Part shown: positions 1 to 8,364 of the stretch, one piece after another | How the letters are laid out: each line of letters opens with the position of its first letter | How positions within the stretch are numbered: position 1 is the stretch's first letter | Translations under genes and position numbers: made by a program | Assembly (NCBI GenBank): GCA_051859825.1 | Contig: JBHYFA010000002.1 | Coordinates: 1 to 64,000, forward strand | Direction: 5' to 3' | Length of the DNA stretch: 64,000 bases | Source: CSBr16-58 sp051859825 | GTDB taxonomy: Bacteria > Bacteroidota > Bacteroidia > Flavobacteriales > Schleiferiaceae | The notes under the pieces: model-generated | Seen by the model: only the letters and a program-made list of their open reading frames with translations | What the model was told of the DNA's origin: nothing | The model's database searches: none

Positions 1-93
1 TTTCGTGCCTTTCGTGGTTGGAAATATGTGAAGCAACTTCAAGGTAATACCATTATGTGCATTCGTGATGAAACAGCATTTTTTGCGAAGTAA
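1..93 (+). CDS. C-terminal end of an unidentified protein (partial)
   Basis: Frame 1 is open from the window edge to a TAA at 91-93, giving 30 residues that end in RDETAFFAK. The product is not recognisable from so short a tail. Caution: the first 20 bases match a TTTCGTG-rich repeat seen again near 59.67 and 59.88 kb, so this may be non-coding. The call rests only on the open frame and its protein-like composition. Confidence 0.35.
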   Translation, partial: FRAFRGWKYVKQLQGNTIMCIRDETAFFAK

Positions 94-136
94 ATACTAG
101 TAGTATAATAGCTTTATTTGTAATGAAATAGTATTT

Positions 137-306
137 AGGGTATCCCAAAGCAAAAAGCAGGAATAACGTATTGAATGGCTCTTCGGCTTTTGGGAATAAA
201 AAAGTCCGAGAGATGATTTACAAACCATACTCCCGGACTATTTTTTTACAGAAAACTATTCAGCGAAGAATAGTTTTGAAATTATCGGACTTTATAGACA
301 GACACT
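137..306. repeat. Palindromic element copy F (chimeric), abutting the rpsA stop codon
   Basis: The right end (about 279-306) matches the right ends of copies C and D: ATCGGACTTTATAGACAGAC followed by ACT. A 4-bp ATTT follows at 307-310, and ATTT also precedes the proposed, diverged left end at 133-136, which suggests a target duplication. The interior differs from other copies. It holds the rpsA terminator and a perfect 10-bp hairpin (252-261 with 268-277). The right boundary is firm and the left boundary is tentative. Confidence 0.55.
197..239 (-). terminator. Rho-independent terminator of rpsA
   Basis: On the minus strand, AGTCCGGGAG pairs with CTCTCGGACT (one G-T position) around an 17-nt loop and is followed by six or more T. 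It lies 66 nt downstream of the rpsA stop codon, inside repeat copy F. Confidence 0.7.
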
Positions 307-2263
307 ATTTAGACTCGTCGTCTTCTAAGTCAGCCTTAAGCTGCGACAAAGCATCAATATCACCAAGGGTGGTTTTCTCTACTTTGTTTTGAACACGCTT
401 AACGGCTTTACCGGTATCTTTGGCTTCTTTCTCTTCATTCTGAGCTTTTACTTGCTTGTGAATTTGAGTATGAGAAACCAATACACGACGAGCTTCACGC
501 TTGAATTCTAAAACTACGAAATCAAGAACTTCATCTTTAGCAATCTTGCTTCCGTCTTCCTTAGTCATGTGACGAGCAGGACAGAAAGCTTCTACTCCGA
601 TGTTCTCAATTAAGATGTTTGCTCCTTTGTCAACAATTTCAGAAACTTTACCTGAAAGTGTACTTCCTTCTTCAAGAAGGGTTTCGTACGTTTCCCATGG
701 GTTATCTTCAACTTGCTTGTGACCTAGGCTCAAACGACGATTTTCTTCGTCGATATCCAACACAACAACTTCGAGTTGAGCACCAATATGCGTAAAGTCA
801 CTAGGATGCTTTACTTTCTTAGTCCAGCTCAAATCGCTGATGTGGATAAGGCCATCGATGCCTTCTTCTAATTCGAGGAATACACCAAAGTTGGTGAAGT
901 TACGTACTTTACCAGTGTGCTTAGATCCAACAGGGTACTTGGTTGTAATATCAGTCCATGGATCTACAGAAAGTTGCTTGATACCTAAAGACATCTTGCG
1001 ATCTTCTCTATCCAAAGAAAGAACAACAGCTTCTACCTCGTCGCCTACTTTTACGAAGTCTTGCGCACTTCTCAAGTGGGTTGACCAGCTCATTTCACTT
1101 ACGTGAATCAAACCTTCTACACCAGGGATAACTTCCACAAACGCACCGTAGTCGGCAATTACCACTACTTTACCTTTGATTACATCGCCTTCTTTAAGGT
1201 CAGACTCGAGTGCATCCCAAGGATGAGCTTCGAGTTGCTTAATACCAAGTTGGATACGGGTTTTAGCCTCATCAAAGTCGAGGATAACCACATTGATTTT
1301 CTGGTCGATCTCCACCACTTCAGTGGGGTGATTGATGCGGCTCCAGCTAAGATCGGTAATATGTACCAATCCGTCAACTCCACCAAGGTCGATAAATACA
1401 CCGTAAGAAGTGATGTTTTTAACCACACCTTCGATAACTTGACCTTTTTCAAGCTTAGAAATAATTTCTTTCTTCTGCTCTTCAAGGTCAGCCTCGATAA
1501 GGGCTTTGTGAGAAACAACAACGTTTTTGAATTCGTGGTTGATTTTCACAATGCGGAATTCCATTGTTTTATCTACATAAACATCGTAATCTTTGATAGG
1601 ACGAACATCGATTTGTGAACCAGGCAAGAAAGCCTCAATTCCGAATACATCGACGATCATACCACCTTTGGTACGACATTTCACGTAACCATTAACCACT
1701 TGCTCAGCTTCGTAAGCTTCGTTCACGCGATCCCAAGCCTTGATGGCACGAGCTTTACGGTGTGAAAGTACGAGCTGACCGTTTTTGTCTTCTTGTAAAT
1801 CAACTAAAACTTCAACCTCATCACCCTCTTTTAAGTCAGGATTATAACGGAATTCGTTTAATGAGATTACACCTTCCGACTTCGATCCGATATCAATGAT
1901 AGCTTCACGGTCAGAAATCTGTACTACTTTACCCGTTACCACCTCTCCTTCAAGAGTAGGGCTAATGGTTTCCTCGTACATTTTGGTAAGCTCTTCGTGT
2001 TGACCACGAGAAAGTGAGTTCAAGCCGGTTTCAAATTCCTCCCAGTCAAATTCAGCGCTTTCTTCAGCTACCGGAGTAACTTCTTCAGCTTGCTTTTCTT
2101 GGGCTTCAGCTTGTTCAGCGGCTTCTACGTCAACTGCCTCTTCCTTCTTTTCTTTGATGGTTTTGCGGGCAGCTTTCTCTTCAGCAGGAGCAGCTGATTC
2201 TTGATTGTCGATGGAGGCTTCTGCAGCCGTCACTTCAACTTCTTGTTTGTTTTCTTCAGACAT
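305..2263 (-). CDS. rpsA: 30S ribosomal protein S1
   Basis: Single-stranded RNA-binding ribosomal protein that brings structured or SD-less mRNAs to the 30S subunit. The product is about 652 aa. An acidic and lysine-rich N-terminal segment of about 90 residues precedes six S1 (OB-fold) repeats, visible as recurring G-x-V and G-V-F-I/V-x-L...GLVHI-S-D-L-S-W blocks; the first and last two are less typical. The start is placed at MSEENKQE (2263) rather than eight codons upstream, because S1 proteins of this phylum start this way. The stop is TAG, and its AG comes from the end of repeat copy F. S1 matters here because few genes in the window show Shine-Dalgarno sequences. Confidence 0.97.
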   Translation of the reverse strand: MSEENKQEVEVTAAEASIDNQESAAPAEEKAARKTIKEKKEEAVDVEAAEQAEAQEKQAEEVTPVAEESAEFDWEEFETGLNSLSRGQHEELTKMYEETISPTLEGEVVTGKVVQISDREAIIDIGSKSEGVISLNEFRYNPDLKEGDEVEVLVDLQEDKNGQLVLSHRKARAIKAWDRVNEAYEAEQVVNGYVKCRTKGGMIVDVFGIEAFLPGSQIDVRPIKDYDVYVDKTMEFRIVKINHEFKNVVVSHKALIEADLEEQKKEIISKLEKGQVIEGVVKNITSYGVFIDLGGVDGLVHITDLSWSRINHPTEVVEIDQKINVVILDFDEAKTRIQLGIKQLEAHPWDALESDLKEGDVIKGKVVVIADYGAFVEVIPGVEGLIHVSEMSWSTHLRSAQDFVKVGDEVEAVVLSLDREDRKMSLGIKQLSVDPWTDITTKYPVGSKHTGKVRNFTNFGVFLELEEGIDGLIHISDLSWTKKVKHPSDFTHIGAQLEVVVLDIDEENRRLSLGHKQVEDNPWETYETLLEEGSTLSGKVSEIVDKGANILIENIGVEAFCPARHMTKEDGSKIAKDEVLDFVVLEFKREARRVLVSHTQIHKQVKAQNEEKEAKDTGKAVKRVQNKVEKTTLGDIDALSQLKADLEDDESK

Positions 2264-2383
2264 TGAAGATAAAAATTTGTATCCCAAACGACAGCGGTTG
2301 TTTTACGAGAATTGCCTTTGAGAGCGTTATACTTTGTAATTGAAAACTTTATTCGGAACAACCATCTCTCCGAAAAAGGGGTG

Positions 2384-2391
2384 CAAATGTA
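2384..2391 (-). promoter_or_regulatory. Candidate rpsA promoter (-7 box TACATTTG)
   Basis: TACATTTG on the minus strand matches the Bacteroidota TAnnTTTG -7 consensus, about 120 nt before the rpsA start. No clear -33 TTTG is visible. The long leader would leave room for S1 autoregulation, which is inference. Confidence 0.5.
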
Positions 2392-2564
2392 CGTAATGAA
2401 TTAATATTGAGCGAGGATATATTCGTTTTTTTGTGTCATTCATTGAATAATAATATCAGCAGTATTTGCAATGCGTTTTTTCTCCAACTTTTAACAAATG
2501 ATGAAACACGTTTTTTCGATAAAAAAAATATAAAAAAACCACCATATCATTCAGTTGTGAATCT

Positions 2565-2572
2565 TATTTTTG
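2565..2572 (+). promoter_or_regulatory. Candidate fbaB promoter (-7 box TATTTTTG)
   Basis: TATTTTTG fits TAnnTTTG, 26 nt upstream of the fbaB ATG. The 335-bp divergent gap from 2264 to 2598 contains only this box, the rpsA box and AT-rich sequence. No -33 TTTG is seen at the usual distance. Confidence 0.55.
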
Positions 2573-2598
2573 CCGCCTAATTTTACAAATTTAGAACC

Positions 2599-3669
2599 AT
2601 GACCTATACTGAAATTGCTGACCTACTTGGTGATCGCGCTAGTCTTTTAGATCACACGTGTAAAACCATCGACAAGAACTCTATTCATCACCCGGGTTCG
2701 GACTTTGTTGATCGAATATTTGCTCCTAGCAATAGGAACATCCCTACCATGCGAAGCCTTCAACAACTCTATGGTCATGGAAGGCTTGCTAATACAGGCT
2801 ACTTGTCTATCTTACCAGTAGATCAAGGTATTGAGCACTCAGCGGGAGCGTCATTTGCGAAAAACCCCATTTACTTCGATCCAGAGAATATTGTGAAATT
2901 AGCCATTGAAGGAGGATGTAATGGTGTAGCCTCAACCTTTGGGGTTTTGGCTTCTGTGGCAAGAAAGTACGCTCACAAAATTCCATTTATCGTAAAATTT
3001 AATCACAACGAATTCATCTCTTATCCCAATACCTTCGAGCAAATTTCTTTTGGTAGTATAGAAGAAGCTTGGAATATGGGTGCAGTTGCAGTCGGAGCTA
3101 CCATCTACTTCGGTTCGGAAGATTCCAACCGTCAGATTATTGAAGTTGCCGAAGCCTTCGAATACGCACACGAACTAGGAATGGCAACCATCCTTTGGTG
3201 CTATACTCGTAATAATGCCTTCAAAGTAGATGGCGTTGATTACCACGCAGCAGCCGATCTTACCGGTCAGGCCAACCACCTTGGAGTAACCATTCAAGCG
3301 GATATCATCAAGCAAAAGTTACCTACCAATAATGGTGGTTACAAAGCAGTAGCCTTTAAAGGTGGTTCCTACGGTAAAATCGATGAGCGCATGTACACCG
3401 AGCTTACCACTGATAATCCCATCGACCTTTGTCGTTATCAAGTGGCTAACTGCTACATGGGGCGCGCAGGATTAATCAACTCAGGCGGTGAATCTCGTGG
3501 CGCATCTGATTTAGCCGAAGCTGTTACTACTGCGGTAGTAAACAAACGTGCGGGAGGTCAAGGTTTGATTTCCGGAAGAAAAGCTTTCCAGAAAGATGTG
3601 AAAGAAGGTGTTGCATTGTTAAACGCTATTCAAGATGTTTATTTAGATGATAAAATCACTCTAGCATAA
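2599..3669 (+). CDS. fbaB: Class I fructose-bisphosphate aldolase (FbaB/DhnA type)
   Basis: Cleaves fructose 1,6-bisphosphate to dihydroxyacetone phosphate and glyceraldehyde 3-phosphate through a Schiff base, in glycolysis or gluconeogenesis, in the cytoplasm. The 356-aa length and the blocks ILPVDQGIEHS (residues 71-81), FIVKFNHNE (130-138) and IQADIIKQK (232-240) are those of the DhnA-type class I aldolases. Lys238 in the last block is the probable Schiff-base lysine, by comparison with the family. The gene stands alone with its own promoter. Confidence 0.93.
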   Translation: MTYTEIADLLGDRASLLDHTCKTIDKNSIHHPGSDFVDRIFAPSNRNIPTMRSLQQLYGHGRLANTGYLSILPVDQGIEHSAGASFAKNPIYFDPENIVKLAIEGGCNGVASTFGVLASVARKYAHKIPFIVKFNHNEFISYPNTFEQISFGSIEEAWNMGAVAVGATIYFGSEDSNRQIIEVAEAFEYAHELGMATILWCYTRNNAFKVDGVDYHAAADLTGQANHLGVTIQADIIKQKLPTNNGGYKAVAFKGGSYGKIDERMYTELTTDNPIDLCRYQVANCYMGRAGLINSGGESRGASDLAEAVTTAVVNKRAGGQGLISGRKAFQKDVKEGVALLNAIQDVYLDDKITLA

Positions 3670-3726
3670 CATACTGTTCTTTAGCTTCATTAGGCTCGAT
3701 TTTATATCTAGTATTTTCTGTGAAAA

Positions 3727-3757
3727 ACACTCGACGCCCATGCTTCGGGTGTTTTTT
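3727..3757 (+). terminator. Possible terminator after fbaB
   Basis: AACAC...GTGTT pairing with an internal CC/GG is followed by TTTTTT. The left arm carries a 6-nt bulge, so the structure is imperfect. Confidence 0.4.
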
Positions 3758-3758
3758 G

Positions 3759-3790
3759 TTTGAGATAATCGCAAATCAAACGTAGCTTTG
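3759..3790 (+). promoter_or_regulatory. accD promoter (TTTG-N20-TAGCTTTG)
   Basis: TTTG at 3759-3762 and TAGCTTTG at 3783-3790 are separated by 20 nt. This is a full match to the Bacteroidota -33/-7 consensus, 30 nt before the accD start. Confidence 0.75.
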
Positions 3791-3820
3791 CATCAATAAT
3801 AAAATCAAAGTTGTACATAT

Positions 3821-4681
3821 ATGGGATGGTTTAAAAGAGACAAAGAGGGTATTACCACTTCAACAGAAGAGAAAAAGGAAACGCCCGAAGGTTTATGGCA
3901 TAAATGTCCAAAGTGTAAGGTTATCGCTAGTGTGGAAGATCACGCAGCCAATCTATGGGTTTGTAATAATTGTGGTTTTCACAATAGAATCAATTCCGCA
4001 GAATATTTCTCTTTTCTTTTCGATAACGGAAAATTCAAAGAACTCGATAAGTCACTGAAGTCCGGCGATCCATTGTCTTTTAAAGACACCAAAGCCTATA
4101 AAGACCGCTACGCTGATGCGGTAAAAAAGACTCAGCTAAATGAGGCTTTAACCACGGGAACAGGCAAAATGAACGGTATCCCTGTGGTTATTTCGTGTAT
4201 GAATTTTAACTTCATCGGGGGAAGTATGGGGTCTGTGGTAGGAGAAAAAATTGCCCGAGGTATGGAGTACGCCATGAAAAACAAACTCCCCTTCATCATG
4301 ATTTCCAAATCCGGAGGAGCCCGTATGATGGAGGCCGCCTTTTCACTCATGCAAATGGCGAAAACTTCTGCGCGAATTGCCCAAATGCGTGAAATGGGTC
4401 TTCCCTATATTTCCCTGCTTACCGATCCAACTACCGGTGGAGTTACCGCCTCCTTTGCCATGCTAGGAGACATCAATGTAGCCGAACCTGGAGCGCTTAT
4501 CGGGTTTGCCGGACCGCGTGTAGTAAAGGAAACCATCGGTAAAGATTTACCCGAAGGATTTCAAACATCCGAATTCTTGCTCGAACACGGATTTTTGGAC
4601 TTTATTGCTGAAAGAAAAGAGTTAAAAAACAAACTCAGTCAGTTCATTAAAATGACTTACGCTCAAGAAGCAACAAAGTAA
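3821..4681 (+). CDS. accD: Acetyl-CoA carboxylase carboxyltransferase subunit beta
   Basis: With AccA it transfers the carboxyl group from biotin carrier protein to acetyl-CoA to make malonyl-CoA, the first step of fatty acid synthesis. The product is 286 aa, normal for AccD. The N-terminal zinc ribbon has Cys29, Cys32, Cys48 and Cys51 (CPKC and CNNC). The crotonase-like carboxyltransferase core follows, with SKSGGARMMEA and the TTGGVTASFA glycine-rich block. It is transcribed alone; accA is not in the window. Confidence 0.96.
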   Translation: MGWFKRDKEGITTSTEEKKETPEGLWHKCPKCKVIASVEDHAANLWVCNNCGFHNRINSAEYFSFLFDNGKFKELDKSLKSGDPLSFKDTKAYKDRYADAVKKTQLNEALTTGTGKMNGIPVVISCMNFNFIGGSMGSVVGEKIARGMEYAMKNKLPFIMISKSGGARMMEAAFSLMQMAKTSARIAQMREMGLPYISLLTDPTTGGVTASFAMLGDINVAEPGALIGFAGPRVVKETIGKDLPEGFQTSEFLLEHGFLDFIAERKELKNKLSQFIKMTYAQEATK

Positions 4682-4776
4682 TTCTGCTGCTAGTCTAATG
4701 AATTAAGGGCAAAGCCTGCATATTAGCCTTAGATTAAGAATCAAAAACTTTCTTCCCACAGAACCAATTTCTTTCG

Positions 4777-4784
4777 TAGTTTTG
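4777..4784 (+). promoter_or_regulatory. Candidate rpsO promoter (-7 box TAGTTTTG)
   Basis: TAGTTTTG matches TAnnTTTG, 41 nt before the rpsO ATG. The -33 element is not obvious. Confidence 0.55.
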
Positions 4785-4825
4785 CGGGCTAATTGTACAT
4801 AAAAAACATCTAAAACGATTTTCGC

Positions 4826-5095
4826 ATGTATCTGACACCAGAAATCAAAAAGCAAATTTTTGCTGAACATGGAACAGGCCCAGAAGACACTGGGTCTCCA
4901 GAAGGACAAATTGCGCTATTCACGCATCGCATCAGCCACCTTACTGAGCACTTGAAGAAAAACCGCAAAGATTTCAACACCGAACGTTCACTCGTTCTAT
5001 TGGTAGGTAAGCGCCGTAAGCTCCTCAATTATCTTAAAAACAAAGATATTGAGCGCTATCGTGCAATTATCGCCAAACTCGGTTTACGTAAATAA
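4826..5095 (+). CDS. rpsO: 30S ribosomal protein S15
   Basis: Primary 16S rRNA-binding protein of the central domain of the small subunit. The product is 89 aa, the standard length. Family landmarks include GSPEGQIALFTHRI (about residues 28-41), HLKKNRKDF and LLVGKRRKLLNYLKN. It lies just upstream of pnp, the widely conserved rpsO-pnp order, but a strong terminator separates the two genes here. Confidence 0.97.
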   Translation: MYLTPEIKKQIFAEHGTGPEDTGSPEGQIALFTHRISHLTEHLKKNRKDFNTERSLVLLVGKRRKLLNYLKNKDIERYRAIIAKLGLRK

Positions 5096-5114
5096 ACCAT
5101 TTTAAGTTCTAGAG

Positions 5115-5141
5115 AAAGGCAACGGAAACGTTGCCTTTTTC
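5115..5141 (+). terminator. Terminator between rpsO and pnp
   Basis: A perfect 10-bp stem (AAAGGCAACG/CGTTGCCTTT) has a GAAA tetraloop and is followed by T residues. It starts 19 nt after the rpsO stop. In other bacteria this region also carries RNase and autoregulatory hairpins for pnp; that role here is inference. Confidence 0.85.
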
Positions 5142-5156
5142 CCGTTTTATCTATTT

Positions 5157-7283
5157 ATGACAAACTCTATGATTCCCAACCCAATCGTTCAAGAAATTAA
5201 ACTTGCCGATGGTCGCGTTATCACCCTAGAAACCGGAAAGTTGGCCAAACAAGCTGATGGCTCCGTGCTTCTTCGTATGGGTAATTGCGTACTTCTTGCT
5301 ACTGTAGTTTCCGCTAAAACCGCGCAGGAAGGTATCGACTTCCTGCCGCTCACTGTTGAATATAAAGAAAAATATTTCGCCGGAGGTAGAATGCCCGGTG
5401 GATTTATCAAACGTGAAGGAAGACCGTCTGACGACGAAATCCTTACCATGCGTTTGGTTGACCGCATCTTGCGCCCTATGTTCCCTGAAGATTACCATGC
5501 CGACACTCAGGTGGTTATCTATCTTCTTTCGCATGATCCTCAGGTAATGCCTGATGCGCTAGCCGCACTTGCCGTATCGGCAGCTATTTCTGTTTCCGAT
5601 ATACCTTTCCACGGACCTATTTCTGAAGTTCGTGTAGCTCGTATCAACGGAAACTTGGTTATCAACCCTTCTGCAGAGCAAATTAAAGAAGCCGATATCG
5701 ACCTTATGGTTGGTGGTTCTGAAGATAGCGTTGCCATGGTTGAGGGTGAAATGAAAGAGGTTTCTGAAGCCGAAATGCTTGAAGCCATTAAATTCGCCCA
5801 CGAAGAAATCAAACGTCACTGCCAAGCACAAAATGCCCTAAGAGCAGCGGCCAATGTTACCAGCATTCGTGAATATTCACACGAAACTCACGATGACGAA
5901 CTTCGTAAATTGGTTTACGATAAAACCTACCAAGAAGTTTACAACATCGCCAAAGAAGCCAAGCCTAAGCACGAAAGAGGCGAAGCCTTTAAAGCCGCAT
6001 TCGACGCTTTTGTGGAAGCAAATATCAGCGAAGAAGAACTCGAGGCGAAGCTTCCTCTTGCAAAGAAATACTTTCACGATGTAGAATACGACGCCGTTCG
6101 TAACCTCATCTTGGATGAGAATACCCGTTTGGACGGAAGAAATCCAGCACAAATCCGCCCCATCTGGAGTGAAATTGATGTGCTGCCTTCTACCCACGGT
6201 TCTGCCGTATTTACCCGTGGTGAAACCCAATCGCTTACCACTACCACTCTCGGAACAAAGCTTGATGAAAATCGCATCGACAATGTGACTTTTGTGGGAT
6301 CGGAGCGTTTTTACTTGCACTACAACTTCCCTCCATTCTCTACTGGTGAGGCGCGCCCAATGCGCGGTACCAGCCGAAGAGAAATTGGACACGGAAACTT
6401 GGCTCAACGCGCCCTAAAGCCCGTTATTCCAGCAGATAGTCCGCACGTAATTCGCGTGGTTTCCGAAATCCTCGAATCAAATGGTAGCTCCTCAATGGCC
6501 ACCGTTTGTGCCGGAACCCTCTCTTTGATGGATGCAGGTGTGCAAATCAAAAAGCCCGTTTCAGGTATTGCCATGGGACTAATTACCAATCCTGATTCTG
6601 GAAAATTTGCTGTATTGTCAGACATCCTCGGTGATGAAGACCATCTTGGTGATATGGACTTTAAAGTTACCGGTACCGATGCGGGTATCACCGCCTGTCA
6701 AATGGACATCAAAATCAAAGGTCTTTCTTTTGAAATCATGGAAAAAGCCCTTGATCAAGCACGCGAGGGAAGATTACATATCCTAGGCGAAATGCTGAAA
6801 ACCATTGATGCTCCACGTGCTGAAGTTAAGCCACATGCTCCGAAACTCATCCAAATGAGTATTCCTAAGGACTACATTGGAGCTATCATTGGGCCTGGTG
6901 GAAAAACCATCCAACAGCTTCAAGCTGACACAGGTACGATAATCACCATCGAGGAAGTCGATAACCGCGGTATGGTGGAGATTTCTGGTACCGATGCCGA
7001 AGGAATGGAGCGCGCTAAGAACTTTATCAACGATGTGGCCTTTACTCCCGAAGTTGGCAAGACTTATAAAGGAACCGTAAAGAGTATTCAAGCTTACGGA
7101 GCCTTCGTTGAAATTGCTCGTGGTACAGATGGATTATTGCACATTAGTGAAATCGAACATCGTCGCCTTGAAAAGGTTGAAGAAGTACTCAAAGAAGGCG
7201 ACGTAATTGACGTGAAGCTCTTGTCTATCGACGATCGTGGCAAATTGAAGTTATCTCGCAAAGCTCTTTTAGCAAAAGAGTAA
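5157..7283 (+). CDS. pnp: Polynucleotide phosphorylase
   Basis: 3'-5' phosphorolytic exoribonuclease of mRNA decay, working as a trimer in the cytoplasm. The product is 708 aa, normal for the family. It has two RNase PH domains flanking a helical linker, then a KH domain (IGAIIGPGGKTIQQLQ near residue 578) and a C-terminal S1 domain (YGAFVEI...GLLHISEI). The second core carries the GTDAGITACQMDIK active-site region. An alternative start at 5169 (MIPNPIVQ) is equally plausible. No promoter consensus is evident between the rpsO terminator and the start. Confidence 0.96.
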   Translation: MTNSMIPNPIVQEIKLADGRVITLETGKLAKQADGSVLLRMGNCVLLATVVSAKTAQEGIDFLPLTVEYKEKYFAGGRMPGGFIKREGRPSDDEILTMRLVDRILRPMFPEDYHADTQVVIYLLSHDPQVMPDALAALAVSAAISVSDIPFHGPISEVRVARINGNLVINPSAEQIKEADIDLMVGGSEDSVAMVEGEMKEVSEAEMLEAIKFAHEEIKRHCQAQNALRAAANVTSIREYSHETHDDELRKLVYDKTYQEVYNIAKEAKPKHERGEAFKAAFDAFVEANISEEELEAKLPLAKKYFHDVEYDAVRNLILDENTRLDGRNPAQIRPIWSEIDVLPSTHGSAVFTRGETQSLTTTTLGTKLDENRIDNVTFVGSERFYLHYNFPPFSTGEARPMRGTSRREIGHGNLAQRALKPVIPADSPHVIRVVSEILESNGSSSMATVCAGTLSLMDAGVQIKKPVSGIAMGLITNPDSGKFAVLSDILGDEDHLGDMDFKVTGTDAGITACQMDIKIKGLSFEIMEKALDQAREGRLHILGEMLKTIDAPRAEVKPHAPKLIQMSIPKDYIGAIIGPGGKTIQQLQADTGTIITIEEVDNRGMVEISGTDAEGMERAKNFINDVAFTPEVGKTYKGTVKSIQAYGAFVEIARGTDGLLHISEIEHRRLEKVEEVLKEGDVIDVKLLSIDDRGKLKLSRKALLAKE

Positions 7284-7326
7284 TTCGTAGTTCATCTTAT
7301 TGTTTAATCGCTAAAACCTTTGAAGC

Positions 7327-8196
7327 ATGGCAATGCGTCAGCTCAAGATTACGAAGCAGGTAACCAACAGGGAAACCGCCTCGTTAGATAAATATCTTCA
7401 AGAAATTGGTAAGGTAGATCTTATTACCGCCGAGGAAGAAGTAGAATTGGCCCAACGGATTAAAGCCGGTGATCAAATCGCTTTGGAAAAGTTAACCAAA
7501 GCTAATTTGCGCTTCGTAGTATCCGTAGCCAAGCAATACCAAAACCAAGGACTTACGCTACCTGATCTTATCAATGAAGGAAACCTTGGACTCATCAAGG
7601 CAGCTCAACGCTTCGACGAAACCCGCGGTTTTAAGTTCATTTCCTACGCCGTATGGTGGATTCGTCAATCTATTTTACAGGCACTAGCTGAACAGTCACG
7701 TATTGTTCGTTTGCCGCTAAATAAAATTGGTGCTATCAATAAAATCAACAAGGCATACGCTGCACTCGAGCAAGAGCACCAACGCCAACCTTCATCTGAA
7801 GAGATTGCCAAGATTTTGGAAATGAATGAGTCGGATGTGAAGGAGTCCATGCGTAACAGTGGTCGACATGTATCCATGGATGCCCCGCTAGTGGAGGGTG
7901 AAGATAGCAACCTGTATGATGTACTTTCTTACGGGGAAAGTCCTAATACAGACCGAGACCTTATGAACGAATCTCTGCGTATTGAGATTGAGCGTTCCTT
8001 GGCAACACTAACTCCTCGCGAAGGCGACGTTATTCGCTTGTACTTCGGCTTAGGTGGGCAACATCCACTTACCCTTGAGGAAATAGGTGAGAAGTTTGAT
8101 CTAACCCGTGAGCGTGTCCGACAAATTAAGGAAAAAGCTATCCGAAGAATGAAGCATACTTCGCGAAGTAAAATCCTGAAGACATATTTAGGTTAA
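7327..8196 (+). CDS. rpoD: RNA polymerase primary sigma factor (RpoD/SigA)
   Basis: Housekeeping sigma factor of the Bacteroidota type. It is short (289 aa) because the long region 1.1 and the non-conserved insert are missing. Region 1.2 (SLDKYLQEIGKVDLIT), region 2 (NLRFVVSVAKQYQNQGL, GFKFISYAVWWIRQSI), region 3 and region 4 (DLTRERVRQIKEKAIRRMK) are all present. This class of sigma factor reads the TTTG/TAnnTTTG promoters found throughout the window. The gene starts 43 nt after pnp and has its own terminator downstream. Confidence 0.95.
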   Translation: MAMRQLKITKQVTNRETASLDKYLQEIGKVDLITAEEEVELAQRIKAGDQIALEKLTKANLRFVVSVAKQYQNQGLTLPDLINEGNLGLIKAAQRFDETRGFKFISYAVWWIRQSILQALAEQSRIVRLPLNKIGAINKINKAYAALEQEHQRQPSSEEIAKILEMNESDVKESMRNSGRHVSMDAPLVEGEDSNLYDVLSYGESPNTDRDLMNESLRIEIERSLATLTPREGDVIRLYFGLGGQHPLTLEEIGEKFDLTRERVRQIKEKAIRRMKHTSRSKILKTYLG

Positions 8197-8199
8197 TAC

Positions 8200-8234
8200 A
8201 AAAAGCCGGCTCAATAAATAGGGTCGGCTTTTTT
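8200..8234 (+). terminator. Terminator of the sigma factor gene
   Basis: AAAAGCCGGCTC pairs with GGGTCGGCTTTT around an 8-nt AT loop and ends in a T run, four nt after the stop codon. Confidence 0.8.
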
Positions 8235-8364
8235 ATTACAAGCCTTTAATAAAGATGATCGATTACTATCAAGTTTTATCTAGTACTTTTACAACGTGAA
8301 ATTTTGTGTCGTTTAATACATCTATCATTTGTTTAAACCACAATAGTTTTTTCATTTAACGAAA

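Noticed and set aside
1103..1618. 171-aa plus-strand open frame inside rpsA
   Set aside because: It is the antisense shadow of the S1 repeats and has no family features.
5877..6407. 176-aa minus-strand frame within pnp
   Set aside because: Lies fully antisense to conserved RNase PH and linker coding sequence.
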